From CAYNEO01 sp964396245 (lineage in GTDB: Bacteria; Zixibacteria; MSB-5A5; GN15; FEB-12): 64,000 bases of DNA. Below are positions 27,032-35,310 of this stretch, one piece after another. A model generated the notes under the pieces. It was not told the origin of the DNA. It ran no database searches and saw only the letters and a list, made by a program, of their open reading frames with translations. A program made the translations under genes and the position numbers. The DNA lies in contig CAYNEO010000004.1 in assembly GCA_964396245.1 (NCBI GenBank), positions 62,001-126,000 on the forward strand, written 5' to 3'. Each line of letters begins with the position of its first letter. Position 1 is the stretch's first letter.

Positions 27032-28432
27032 ATGGATTATCGGATTGAGACGGATTCGATGGGGGAAATTGAGGTACCGTCGGATCGCTACTACGGCGCA
27101 CAGACTGCCCGCTCGCTGGTTCATTTCAAGATCGGACACGAACGGATGCCGCGCGAGCTGATTCGCGCCATGGGGATACTGAAGAAAGCCGCGGCCCTGG
27201 TCAATATGGATCTGGGACTCCTGCCGAAGGAGAAGGGCGATTTGATCGTGAAAGCCGCCGACGAAGTTATCGACGGCAAGCTGGACCTGCACTTCCCGCT
27301 GGTGATCTGGCAGACCGGGTCGGGCACGCAGACCAACATGAACACCAATGAAGTCATTTCCAACCGGGCGATCGAGATGGCGGGCGGTGTTATGGGTTCG
27401 AAAAGCCCGGTTCACCCGAACGACGACGTCAACAAGGCGCAGTCATCGAACGACACCTTCCCGACCGCGATGCATATCGCCGCCGTCGAGGAAATTCATC
27501 GCCGGTTAATCCCGATGATCACTCAGCTCCGCGACACGCTGAAAAAGAAATCGGAAGAATTCAAGGATATCATCAAGATCGGCCGGACACATCTGATGGA
27601 TGCCACGCCGCTCACGCTGGGGCAGGAGTTCTCCGGCTATGTCCAGCAGCTGACCCTGGGATTGGATCGCATCAACGACGCCCTCGAGCGGCTGTATCCG
27701 CTTGCCCTTGGCGGCACCGCGGTCGGTACCGGCCTGAATACGCACCCGGAGTTCGCCGTCAGGGCGGCGGCGAAGATCGCTGAATTGACCGGCAAGCCGT
27801 TCGTTACGGCGCCCAACAAATTCGAATCGCTGGCGGCCCACGATGCCCTGGTTGAAATATCGGGAGTGCTGAAGACTATCGCCTGCTCGCTGATGAAAAT
27901 CGCCAATGACATCCGCTGGCTGGCCTCCGGTCCGCGCTGCGGAATCGGCGAAATCTCCATCCCCGCCAACGAGCCGGGATCTTCGATCATGCCCGGTAAG
28001 GTCAACCCGACCCAGTCCGAGGCAATGACTATGGTGGCGGCACAGGTAATGGGCAACGATGTTTCGGTCAATGTCGGCGGATCATCGGGTAATTTCGAAC
28101 TGAACGTTTTCAAGCCGGTAATCATCTACAACGTGCTCCAGTCGATTCGCCTTATCGCCGATTCCTGCGAAATGTTCAATGAGCACTGCGCCGACGGTAT
28201 CGAGCCGAACAAGATCAATATCGAGAAGAACCTCAGGAATTCGCTGATGCTTGTCACGGCGCTGAATCCGCATATCGGCTATGACAACGCCGCCAAAGTG
28301 GCCAAGAAGGCACATGCCGACAACAGCACGCTCAAGGAAGCGGCCGTGGCGCTCGGTCTGCTGACGGCGGAGGAATTCGATGAGAAGGTTCGGCCGGAGA
28401 AAATGATCGGCCCGAACCTGAAGGCCAAGTAA
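27032..28432 (+). CDS. fumC: Class II fumarate hydratase
   Basis: FumC interconverts fumarate and malate in the TCA cycle without an iron-sulfur cluster. The 466-residue protein has SGSGTQTNMNTNEVISNRA-like active-site sequence, HPNDDVNKAQSSNDTFPTA and the signature GSSIMPGKVNPTQSEAMT. The Thr-Gln-Ser-Glu after the KVNP motif separates fumarase from aspartase, which has VIPEV there. The ATG at 27032 follows GGAGGATATT. The start at 26963 would read through the promoter. A terminator follows at 28464. Quaternary structure in the family is a tetramer. Confidence 0.96.
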   Translation: MDYRIETDSMGEIEVPSDRYYGAQTARSLVHFKIGHERMPRELIRAMGILKKAAALVNMDLGLLPKEKGDLIVKAADEVIDGKLDLHFPLVIWQTGSGTQTNMNTNEVISNRAIEMAGGVMGSKSPVHPNDDVNKAQSSNDTFPTAMHIAAVEEIHRRLIPMITQLRDTLKKKSEEFKDIIKIGRTHLMDATPLTLGQEFSGYVQQLTLGLDRINDALERLYPLALGGTAVGTGLNTHPEFAVRAAAKIAELTGKPFVTAPNKFESLAAHDALVEISGVLKTIACSLMKIANDIRWLASGPRCGIGEISIPANEPGSSIMPGKVNPTQSEAMTMVAAQVMGNDVSVNVGGSSGNFELNVFKPVIIYNVLQSIRLIADSCEMFNEHCADGIEPNKINIEKNLRNSLMLVTALNPHIGYDNAAKVAKKAHADNSTLKEAAVALGLLTAEEFDEKVRPEKMIGPNLKAK

Positions 28433-28463
28433 CCGAAGCTGTTTCAAATAGACATCAATAAAT

Positions 28464-28488
28464 AAGGCCCCGCTCTGCGGGGCCTTTT
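28464..28488 (+). terminator. Rho-independent terminator after fumC
   Basis: GGCCCCGC / GCGGGGCC with a TCT loop, followed by four T. Confidence 0.85.
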
Positions 28489-28551
28489 AAGTACTATATG
28501 GGAGGATTAGATGCTGTCGTTTTTTGTTACATCGTCTCTCGTCTCTAGAGT

Positions 28552-28584
28552 GCGAGGGCGGTACAGCCCTGTACCGACCCTCGC
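28552..28584. repeat. Long hairpin, REP-like or structured RNA
   Basis: GCGAGGGCGGTACAG pairs with CTGTACCG and CCCTCGC around a CC loop, 15 pairs with one bulged A. No T-run follows on either strand, so it is not a simple terminator. A REP-like repeat or part of a structured RNA is likely. Confidence 0.55.
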
Positions 28585-28596
28585 TATATCCTAACT

Positions 28597-28658
28597 AGCC
28601 TTTAGGACAGCTCCACCTCATCCCTCAAGGTGGCATTTCCTCTAACGAAAAAAAGGCT
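28597..28658. other. Nested stem structure, candidate RNA
   Basis: Three nested helices: AGCCTTT (28597-28603) with AAAGGCT (28652-28658), AGGA (28604-28607) with TCCT (28638-28641), and CCACCT (28613-28618) with AGGTGG (28628-28633). It lies between oppositely facing terminators, without a reading frame. It could be a non-coding RNA or mobile palindrome remnant. Confidence 0.4.
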
Positions 28659-28707
28659 TTCAGGTTCCACTTTTTCAAACGTGAAAAAACGCCGTGTGAC
28701 TGCAATT

Positions 28708-28735
28708 AAAAAGGCGGAGCGTCCTGCTCCGCCTT
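28708..28735 (-). terminator. Rho-independent terminator for the Mop gene (minus strand)
   Basis: AAGGCGGAGC / GCTCCGCCTT with a 5-nt loop. On the minus strand the stem ends in five T. It faces the fumC terminator. Confidence 0.65.
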
Positions 28736-28986
28736 CTTGGTCTGTGCTGTCTAACTGGATAGGACCGTCCCGTTTGAGACGGCATTAATTATAACAAGCA
28801 GACAGCTCTTTTCGTTTCAACTTTCTAACCAGAAACGAAATAAAAACCGTATTTGGTCCACAATCGTAAGCCATTATACAGCAACAAATAACGCTGCTAT
28901 GTCCAACGAGGGTCGATCCCGACCATACCTCTCTGTCACGCAAGTGTCATTGGCGCTGTCGCACAGTGTGAATTTGTCCCTAACGG
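28736..28986. other. Non-coding gap with one inverted repeat
   Basis: Between the minus-strand terminator and the Mop stop there is no convincing frame. TTTCGTTTC (28810-28818) and GAAACGAAA (28832-28840) form an AT-rich inverted repeat of unknown role. Confidence 0.4.
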
Positions 28987-29199
28987 TTATCCCTGCTTGA
29001 CCGGCAGGACATGGATTGCCTTCACGACCAGAAGCACCTCGTCGCCGTTCTGCAGATTCAAATCCTCGAGCGATTCGGTTGTCAATACCGAGGCCATCTG
29101 CGTCGGTTCCTCGACCGCAAATTTGACGAGCGACATGATCTCGCCCTTCTTGATGGAATGCACCCTGGCCGTGATTGCGTTCCGTGCTCCGTATTTCAT
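28987..29199 (-). CDS. Stand-alone molybdate-binding (Mop/TOBE) protein
   Basis: The 70-residue protein is a single Mop domain. The N-terminal ARNAITARVHSIKKGEIMSLVKF and the TTESLEDLNLQNGDEVLLVVKA block match molbindins, which bind molybdate or tungstate in oligomers and store or buffer it in the cytoplasm. The ATG at 29199 follows an excellent AAAGGAGG. It stands alone, with no Mo transporter or cofactor gene within several kb. The MobA-like gene at 9766 is the only other gene here with a possible link. Confidence 0.85.
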   Translation of the reverse strand: MKYGARNAITARVHSIKKGEIMSLVKFAVEEPTQMASVLTTESLEDLNLQNGDEVLLVVKAIHVLPVKQG

Positions 29200-29271
29200 C
29201 GGATTCCTCCTTTACAGGTTTTCGTGTGCGACCTGAATCTAGCCGAATACCGGCCGTACTGTCAATTGACA

Positions 29272-29299
29272 TTGCGTATAAAATCAACCGCCGTATATT
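29272..29299 (+). promoter_or_regulatory. Promoter for rqcH, probable leaderless message
   Basis: TTGCGT (29272-29277), a 16-bp spacer and TATATT (29294-29299). Only six bases separate the -10 from the ATG at 29306, so transcription would start at or next to the start codon. No ribosome site is present. Confidence 0.5.
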
Positions 29300-29305
29300 C
29301 GTGCC

Positions 29306-30991
29306 ATGCAAACAGCCCTCCATATCCTCAGCCTGGTCAATGAGATTCGCGGTGAGATGACCGGTGGCGAAATCGTTTCAACCGCGTTCTACAAGAAAGA
29401 GCGCGCGGCCTATTTCTTTGTCAGAAAAGGCAAGCTGAAGTCCTGCCTCGCGTTCATATTCCATCCGGTCGGGTTCGGCTACTATCTCGTGCCCAGCGGC
29501 AAAATCAAAATCGACACCAGGGAAAAACCCTGGCCGATCTTCGCGCTCGACGGCGCCCGTATTTCGGAAGTGGAGCAGATGGGACTGGACCGCCTGTTTC
29601 GAATCGTATGCGAGAAAGACAGCGAGACCAGGGTCTGTGTCCTTGAGGCTATCGGGCCAAATGGCAACATATGGCTGCTCGACACCGGCGAGAAGATTCT
29701 CGGCACACTCCGCAAACGCGATTTCAAGTCCGGGAAAACTTATAGCCCCGCCACATTGCCTGATCGCCTGAGTCCATTTGAGCTCAATGGGGCGCTGATC
29801 AGCAAGCGCCTGCGCGATACAGCCGGCTCGTCGCCATCGATGGTGACCTTCATCGAGAAACAGGTGCTCGGGTTCAACCGCACCATGGCCAAAGAAGCGG
29901 TGACCCGGACCGATATCGATTTTGTCGAACTCGATCAAGTATCAGACAGTGACCTGGACAAACTCGCCGAGACTATCACCGACATAGCCGAGAGGTTTCG
30001 CCAGCCCGATGCCGGCTATCTTTACGATGTCCGGGGCGCGCTCGAAGCGTACCCGTTCAAACTGCGCACGGTCGACACTCAGCCGGAAAAATTCAAGACC
30101 TTGTCTCTGGCGGTGATGGCCATGTCGTCGCGGCGCAAATCGGTCGTGCAGGAGGCGGACACTGAAAAGCAGGTCACCGATGCCGTCCGCAAGGCGCTCA
30201 AGAAACTCGAGCGGCGCGTTCCGCGTCTTCAAAAAGATATCGCCGAGGCGGCCGATTTCGAAAAGTACCGCAAGTACGGTGAACTGCTCCAGATTAAACT
30301 TCCTGACATCCAGAAAGGGATGAAATCGATCACCGTCGAGGATGTATATTCGCCGACATCGGAACCGCTGACAATCAACCTCGACCCCGCTCTGCCGCCG
30401 CACGAAAACGTCGAGACATATTTCCGAAAATACCGCAAGGGTCGCGAGGGACTGGAGCTGCTTCAACGGCGGCTCGAGATAACGGGACAGGAAATCGACG
30501 AACTCAGGCTGATTCTGGGGGAACTCGAGCGGAATTTTGATTCGGCCTACGAGCGATACCGCTCGGATATCGATTCACTTCTCCCGCGCGGCGGCGAACA
30601 GAAAGACACCGCCGCACCGCGTCTGCCGTTCAGGGAGTATCACCTGTCGACCGGTCTTAAAATCTATGTCGGTCGGGACGGTTCCGATAACGACCGCACG
30701 ACATTCGAATACGCGCGTCCGTACGAATTGTGGTTTCACACCCAGCAGTGTCCCGGCTCGCATGTCGTGATCAAGTACCCGAACAAGTCGTTTGAGCCGT
30801 CGAAAGGCGAGATTGAAGAAGCGGCCGCGATTGCGGCCTATCACAGCAAGGCCAAAAATGATTCGCTCGTGCCCGTTGTCTACGCCGAGCGACGTTATGT
30901 CCGCAAGCCGCGCGGCGCCAAACCGGGGCTCGTAACAGTGGAGCGGGAGAAATCAATCATGGTCGCCCCGCGCAAACCGGTGGACGAGTGA
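29306..30991 (+). CDS. rqcH: RqcH: NFACT-family ribosome quality-control factor
   Basis: RqcH binds obstructed 50S subunits carrying a stalled chain on tRNA and adds alanine tails that mark the chain for degradation. The 561-residue protein has an NFACT-N domain with ISEVEQMGLDR, containing the conserved Asp95-Arg96 pair needed for Ala-tRNA recruitment in Bacillus RqcH. Coiled-coil segments follow (about 280-330 and 375-425), then the NFACT-R domain with GLKIYVGRDG, LWFHTQQCPGSHVVIK and the ending VRKPRGAKPGLV. The ATG at 29306 has no ribosome site and lies six bases past a -10 box. The ClpC system nearby could degrade tagged chains; that link is inference. Confidence 0.9.
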   Translation: MQTALHILSLVNEIRGEMTGGEIVSTAFYKKERAAYFFVRKGKLKSCLAFIFHPVGFGYYLVPSGKIKIDTREKPWPIFALDGARISEVEQMGLDRLFRIVCEKDSETRVCVLEAIGPNGNIWLLDTGEKILGTLRKRDFKSGKTYSPATLPDRLSPFELNGALISKRLRDTAGSSPSMVTFIEKQVLGFNRTMAKEAVTRTDIDFVELDQVSDSDLDKLAETITDIAERFRQPDAGYLYDVRGALEAYPFKLRTVDTQPEKFKTLSLAVMAMSSRRKSVVQEADTEKQVTDAVRKALKKLERRVPRLQKDIAEAADFEKYRKYGELLQIKLPDIQKGMKSITVEDVYSPTSEPLTINLDPALPPHENVETYFRKYRKGREGLELLQRRLEITGQEIDELRLILGELERNFDSAYERYRSDIDSLLPRGGEQKDTAAPRLPFREYHLSTGLKIYVGRDGSDNDRTTFEYARPYELWFHTQQCPGSHVVIKYPNKSFEPSKGEIEEAAAIAAYHSKAKNDSLVPVVYAERRYVRKPRGAKPGLVTVEREKSIMVAPRKPVDE

Positions 30992-31030
30992 ATATCATAT
31001 CGGCGTGAGGTATATCTCTGAGGGGTGACT

Positions 31031-32320
31031 TTATGTTCCCGCTTCGGCGAGTAATGGCTCCGGCTCTCTCCGCCGCATCGGCTGGAATTTCTTGTAAGTC
31101 AGTGAACGCCACAACCATTCCACCGGCCCGAATCGATATCGCTTCAGCCAGTAATTTGAAAACGGAATCAACACCGCCCAGATGGCGAAGACAATGAGCA
31201 GCTGAGCCCATCGGTCAACCTTGCCGTACAAGGCAAATCCCTGTCCGTAGAACAAAAACGTCCCGATAAGCGACTGAAGGAGATAATTGGTGAAAGCCAT
31301 CCGCCCGACGGGGGCCAGCGCCGAAGTGATCCGTTTCAGATAGCCTTGTCTGCAAATCAGCATCACCAGGCAAATATATGCGAAAGCCGTAAAGAGCGAG
31401 CCCCAGTAGTTGTAATGCATGTTACCAAACAACGAAGACTCAACTGACCATCCGGTAGCGAAGTCCCGGGTTATGCCGAATATTGTCAGCGGCAGTCCGA
31501 TAATCAGGCCCGCGACAGCGCCGATGATGTAAAATCGTGCCGATCTCTGCGCCGAGAGCACACCCCACTTATAAAGCGCCATTCCGATAAGCATGCATCC
31601 GCCTGCTCGCCAGCCGATAAACGCCAGCATCGAGCTGGTCTGTACCATGAGCGACGCCACGATCCGGTTCAACAACTGCCCGGTCCATCCGCCGCGGTAA
31701 ACAGCCAGCAGTTCGCCGACAGTCTCGGGCGACGGATTCCAGAACGTCCTCATCTGCTCCGTGGCCTCAGGCGGCCAAAAAGGCAGAGTGGCAGAAACCA
31801 GCAGGTATATCGCCGAGGCCACCGATAGCGAGATAATCCCGAAGATGAGCAGCCACTTCGGTGACATCCGACGAAACAGATAGACCACAAGCGCACACAG
31901 TGCGTAAGGGACGAGAATGTCGCCGTGCCAGAGCAGGTAGGCGTGCGCCAGCCCGATAATCAACAGCCAGAACGTGCGGCGGTAATGCACACCGGCCGGT
32001 TTGAGCCCGCGGGCCTCGACCCGAGCGGTCAACAACACAATCCCCGCGCCATACAGCATGGAAAAAATAGTCAGGAACTTCATGCTCGCGAACACTTGCG
32101 AGAAAGTCCACACCCCGAGATTGACACCGGTGAGGTCACCGTAGGCCGTCGGGTTGAAATAGGCGGAGTCGATCATGGCGAACATTTGAATGTTCATGAT
32201 CAAAATGCCAAGGATTGCAATACCGCGGAGAACATCGAGCGAAGATATCCGCTCCGATTCTTCGGTTGGCGTGGCCGGTGCCGACGCCCGTACGGTTTCC
32301 GCCATGCTTGCTTCGGACAT
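31031..32320 (-). CDS. DUF418-family integral membrane protein
   Basis: The 429-residue protein has about eight to ten transmembrane segments. The N-terminal SSLDVLRGIAILGILIMNI and the late block VGRMAFTNYLLQSLIGTFLFY with SNYWLKRYRFGPVEWLWRSLTY are diagnostic for DUF418 (relatives of YeiB). The family is related to acyltransferase-3 membrane enzymes but has no proven reaction. The ATG at 32320 follows GAGGG. It is convergent with rqcH, 39 bp away, and separated from ispG by 186 bp. Confidence 0.88.
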   Translation of the reverse strand: MSEASMAETVRASAPATPTEESERISSLDVLRGIAILGILIMNIQMFAMIDSAYFNPTAYGDLTGVNLGVWTFSQVFASMKFLTIFSMLYGAGIVLLTARVEARGLKPAGVHYRRTFWLLIIGLAHAYLLWHGDILVPYALCALVVYLFRRMSPKWLLIFGIISLSVASAIYLLVSATLPFWPPEATEQMRTFWNPSPETVGELLAVYRGGWTGQLLNRIVASLMVQTSSMLAFIGWRAGGCMLIGMALYKWGVLSAQRSARFYIIGAVAGLIIGLPLTIFGITRDFATGWSVESSLFGNMHYNYWGSLFTAFAYICLVMLICRQGYLKRITSALAPVGRMAFTNYLLQSLIGTFLFYGQGFALYGKVDRWAQLLIVFAIWAVLIPFSNYWLKRYRFGPVEWLWRSLTYKKFQPMRRREPEPLLAEAGT

Positions 32321-32506
32321 GATAACCCTCGCACAGAGTTGTGGATTGGATGCTCCTGGTTCAATATAGAATAGAGCTCATCTCAGGCAAACAGTTTCTC
32401 GCGAGTTGACTGGCGCCGCCACACGAACATGCGCAATGTAACAAAATTCAAATATTCGACTGAGATGCACCGGAGGGAGAGGGGTGGATGTGATGGTGGA
32501 CCGGGT

Positions 32507-33598
32507 CTATTCGCGTGGGATTTTCTCGCCCGTCATTGTTTCGATTTCATCGAGCAGACTCTTCTCGAGTTCCGCCTCGGTCACGCGTTTGACAATCTCG
32601 CCCTTTTTGATAAGGATGCCCTTACCGTCGCCGCCCGCGATACCGACATCGGCGGCCGCCGCTTCACCGGGACCGTTCACGGCGCAACCCATGACCGCGA
32701 CCTTCAAAGGCTTCTTGATATGCCGCGTTTTTGCAGAAATCGACTCCGCCAGGGGGATCATATCGATCTGACATCTTCCACACGTGGGGCAGGCAATGAC
32801 TTCGATGCCATCGTTTTTGAGCGCACACGCGGTCAGGATTTGCTTCGCGACACGCGGCTCATGAATCGGGTCGGCTGTCAGCGACACGCGAATGGTATCG
32901 CCGATACCGGTCATGAGAATGGCGCCGATACCTACCGATGACTTGATCGTCCCGGTCTCCAGTATGCCCGACTCAGTGATACCGATATGAAGCGGGTAAT
33001 CGCACTGTTCGGCCAGCATGTGATACGCCCAGAAAGCCGTGACAGTATTTGTTGACTTGACTGAAACAACAATATCGCGAAAGTCCATATCCTCGAGAAT
33101 CTGGATTTCTCTCATCGCGGCCTGGACAAAGCCTCGAGGATCATCGTGACGGTACCTGTCGAGTATATCCTTCGGAAGTGACCCGGAGTTGACACCGATT
33201 CGGATAGGGATTTCCCGTTCTTTGGCCGCCTTGGTGACCTCTCGCACTTTCCATTCCGCGCCGATATTGCCCGGGTTGATGCGAATCTTGTCAAACCCGG
33301 CTTCGATAGCCTTCAAAGCCAGCTTGTACTGGAAATGAATATCGGCCACGAGCGGTCTGGAGACCTGTTCGCGAATCGCCTTCAGACAGTTGCCCGCCTC
33401 GTGATTGAGCACCGAAATCCGTACAATATCACACCCGGCGTCGAAAAGCTGATTGATCTGCTTGACCGTGGCGCCGACATCGCGGGTGTCGGTGGTGGTC
33501 ATCGACTGTATGGCAACGGGAAAACCGCCGCCGATAATCACATCGCCTATTTTTACTGCTCGACTTTTACGTCGCTTTATGGGATATTGTAGTTCCAT
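32507..33598 (-). CDS. ispG: 4-hydroxy-3-methylbut-2-enyl diphosphate synthase
   Basis: IspG (GcpE) makes HMBPP in the non-mevalonate (MEP) isoprenoid pathway, using a [4Fe-4S] cluster. The 363-residue protein has the N-terminal GGGFPVAIQSMTTTDTRDV, DIHFQYKLALKAIEAG and RINPGNIG blocks of the TIM barrel. The cluster Cys residues lie in IACPTCGRC and VMGCAVNGPGEA. It has the short bacterial form without the central insert seen in plants and Chlamydiae. The MEP pathway is therefore used here. The start at 33598 is divergent from the gene at 33661. Confidence 0.96.
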   Translation of the reverse strand: MELQYPIKRRKSRAVKIGDVIIGGGFPVAIQSMTTTDTRDVGATVKQINQLFDAGCDIVRISVLNHEAGNCLKAIREQVSRPLVADIHFQYKLALKAIEAGFDKIRINPGNIGAEWKVREVTKAAKEREIPIRIGVNSGSLPKDILDRYRHDDPRGFVQAAMREIQILEDMDFRDIVVSVKSTNTVTAFWAYHMLAEQCDYPLHIGITESGILETGTIKSSVGIGAILMTGIGDTIRVSLTADPIHEPRVAKQILTACALKNDGIEVIACPTCGRCQIDMIPLAESISAKTRHIKKPLKVAVMGCAVNGPGEAAAADVGIAGGDGKGILIKKGEIVKRVTEAELEKSLLDEIETMTGEKIPRE

Positions 33599-33660
33599 GC
33601 TCGTGCTTGTTGACCGATGATGAACAGTTTTCTAAGTTATGGGTTCTACGCCGGTACGCA

Positions 33661-34083
33661 ATGAAAAGTTGGTCTTATTTTATCTGGTTTAAGCGGTTGA
33701 TTCCGTTCGTATTGCTGGGGATCCTATGGTTGGCGTACGTCAAAATTCGCGACTATCGTCACGACCGGCAGGCGCGCTTTGAATCGACAATCGCCCTCGT
33801 GACCGCGCACATCTGGATCGCCGGCGCAAAGTATCATGACGATCCCGATCGGTTCGTGATATACCGGGACTCCGTGCTGAAAGCGAACGACCTGACTCTC
33901 GATGAAATCGAAGACTATGCCTCAAAGTACCAGAAAGAACCGGAGAAGTACGAACGGGTAGCGGAACTGACTGCTGAATTTGTCGACTCTCTTTATGAGC
34001 TCGAGGATTCGCTGAGACGGGTCGAGAAGGATACGTCGGTCGCCGCTTCCGACTCGACTCAACAGAAGCGATCGGAACGCTAG
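33661..34083 (+). CDS. Membrane-anchored small protein, possibly DUF4296-like
   Basis: The 140-residue protein begins at ATG 33661 with one transmembrane segment (about 11-27). A soluble helical part contains YRDSVLKANDLTLDEIEDYASKY and a Lys/Glu-rich coiled-coil-like end. The 'vL-x8-D-x8-Y' spacing resembles DUF4296, a small lipoprotein-like family of FCB bacteria, but the match is weak. A start at 33607 would place the hydrophobic segment internally. It is convergent with the XRE/membrane pair, 12 bp away, over an AGGGG-gaaaa-CCCCT hairpin. Confidence 0.6.
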   Translation: MKSWSYFIWFKRLIPFVLLGILWLAYVKIRDYRHDRQARFESTIALVTAHIWIAGAKYHDDPDRFVIYRDSVLKANDLTLDEIEDYASKYQKEPEKYERVAELTAEFVDSLYELEDSLRRVEKDTSVAASDSTQQKRSER

Positions 34084-34095
34084 GGGGAAAACCCC

Positions 34096-34314
34096 TCAGC
34101 TTTTCTTCGCGTATCCCACATAAAACGCATAGCGCGCCAGTGCGAACACCGGCACCATAAGGATCAGAAACCACGGCGTCCGGCCCTGGACGAAGTCCGA
34201 GATAATCATCCCGATCCAGACCAGTCCGACAAGGATTAATGTCGCGCGATTGGCGAGCAGCCAGTTGGTCCGTTGACGCTCGTCCATCCCGAGAGCATCC
34301 ATTTCGCTTTTCAT
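34096..34314 (-). CDS. Small two-helix membrane protein paired with the XRE regulator
   Basis: The 72-residue protein begins MKSEMDALGMDERQR and has two transmembrane helices (about 21-40 and 48-68) with a basic C-terminus. It starts 4 bp after the XRE stop behind GAGGAGTGAGG. Small membrane proteins of this layout often follow HTH regulators and may be their target or sensor. A longer reading to 34446 is in another frame over the regulator and is not real. Confidence 0.7.
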   Translation of the reverse strand: MKSEMDALGMDERQRTNWLLANRATLILVGLVWIGMIISDFVQGRTPWFLILMVPVFALARYAFYVGYAKKS

Positions 34315-34318
34315 AACC

Positions 34319-34549
34319 TCACTCCTCCACCAGCTCAAACAGGTCATCCACACGCATCCCGAGCTCGCGCGCGATGCGGAACGCCAGGACTGCCGAGGGT
34401 GCATAGCGGCCCTTCTCGATAGCCAGGATTGTCTGCCGTCGGACACCGACCCGGTTGGCCAGATCCTCCTGCGTCATATCGAGCCGCGCCCGGTGCTGCT
34501 TGATATGGTTGATGAGATTTTCGGCCACCTGATATCCTCTATAAGTCAT
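34319..34549 (-). CDS. XRE-family transcriptional regulator
   Basis: The 76-residue protein is a single helix-turn-helix domain: DMTQEDLANRVGVRRQTILAIEKGRYAPSAV and then ELGMRVDDLFEL. The length and sequence fit the small XRE/YozG group. AAGGA lies upstream of the ATG at 34549. CCTTACATAAGG (34555-34566), a near-perfect palindrome, overlaps the ribosome site and just precedes the start, so it may be its own operator. It probably autoregulates and controls the membrane gene that follows. Confidence 0.85.
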   Translation of the reverse strand: MTYRGYQVAENLINHIKQHRARLDMTQEDLANRVGVRRQTILAIEKGRYAPSAVLAFRIARELGMRVDDLFELVEE

Positions 34550-34554
34550 CTTTT

Positions 34555-34591
34555 CCTTACATAAGGTAAGGTATAGGCTACATTATGTCAA
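34555..34591 (-). promoter_or_regulatory. Operator/promoter region of the XRE gene
   Basis: On the minus strand TTGACA (34591-34586), a 17-bp spacer and weak TACCTT (34568-34563). The palindrome CCTTACATAAGG (34555-34566) and arms ACATAA/TTATGT (34559-34564, 34583-34588) lie across it. The -10 is weak and would give a very short leader, so the exact start is uncertain. Confidence 0.4.
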
Positions 34592-34681
34592 GTATAGAAG
34601 ACTCATCAGGTTCGAGTGTATCGCAGACTTAACTGGCGCGATAAAAATAAGTCGCTTTTATAGTTGGTCGGTATAAGCCAC

Positions 34682-34764
34682 AAAAAAGGGCGGCGCACGA
34701 TTACAGGCCGAGGCGCAAGCACACAAGACACCTGCAGCCAATCGCCGCGCCGCCGTCTTTTTTT
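34682..34764. other. Structured element, bidirectional terminator or small RNA
   Basis: GGCGGCGC (34689-34696) pairs with GCGCCGCC (34747-34754), and CGATT pairs with AATCG inside it. A-run 34682-34687 and T-run 34758-34764 flank the stem. The ~35-nt loop is long and contains a CAGG/CCTG pair. It could end rnhB-yraN transcription on the minus strand, or be an ~80-nt RNA. Confidence 0.45.
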
Positions 34765-34932
34765 ACGTTCGAAATTGATCTGTTCCTGCCTTCACTCCCT
34801 GAATACACACACAAGTACACAAAGACTACGCAGGAAATCGCGGTGCTCTTTTAGGTATTAATAGTATCGGTTCTCTACCGTAGAGTAATAAGGCGATGAT
34901 CAAAAATCAAGCGGCCTTTTGACAGACAGGGG
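34765..34932. other. Non-coding gap before yraN stop
   Basis: No frame, repeat or promoter stands out in this AT-richer stretch. Confidence 0.4.
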
Positions 34933-35310
34933 TCACTCGGCGGGGAAGGCGTTGGGGTAGTGTTCCATCTTGCCTTCGAAGAAAGTCACGACATCGAAGC
35001 GCATATCGCAGTCCTCGACGTTTTTTTGCACCACGTACTGTTTGGCGGCATCGGTCAGGTTGCGTATTTTCGTAGCGTCGACCTTGTGAGCCGGGTGCCC
35101 GAACTCATTGGTTGCCGCCGACTTGACCTCCACAAAAACGATCTTGTCGCCTTTGCGGGCGATCAGGTCAATCTCCTTGTGTCCCGCGCGCCAGTTCTTT
35201 TCGAGAATTTCAAAGCCGTTGCGTTCGTAAAAGCGGGCGGCCACATCTTCGAACCGTCGGCCGCGCTCCTGGCGGTTGGGTCGTCGTCTGTCTCGGTTAG
35301 AAGAGGACAT
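34933..35310 (-). CDS. yraN: YraN family (UPF0102) endonuclease-like protein
   Basis: The 125-residue protein has a restriction-endonuclease-like fold with GRRFEDVAARFYERNGFEILEKNWR, then GHKEIDLIARKGDKIVFVEVKS, the E-x(n)-D-x(n)-ExK core of PD-(D/E)XK nucleases. The biochemical role of the family is not settled. The gene overlaps the end of rnhB by 14 bp, an arrangement common in many bacteria. A basic, Asn/Arg-rich N-terminus (MSSSNRDRRRPNRQ) precedes the domain. Confidence 0.9.
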   Translation of the reverse strand: MSSSNRDRRRPNRQERGRRFEDVAARFYERNGFEILEKNWRAGHKEIDLIARKGDKIVFVEVKSAATNEFGHPAHKVDATKIRNLTDAAKQYVVQKNVEDCDMRFDVVTFFEGKMEHYPNAFPAE

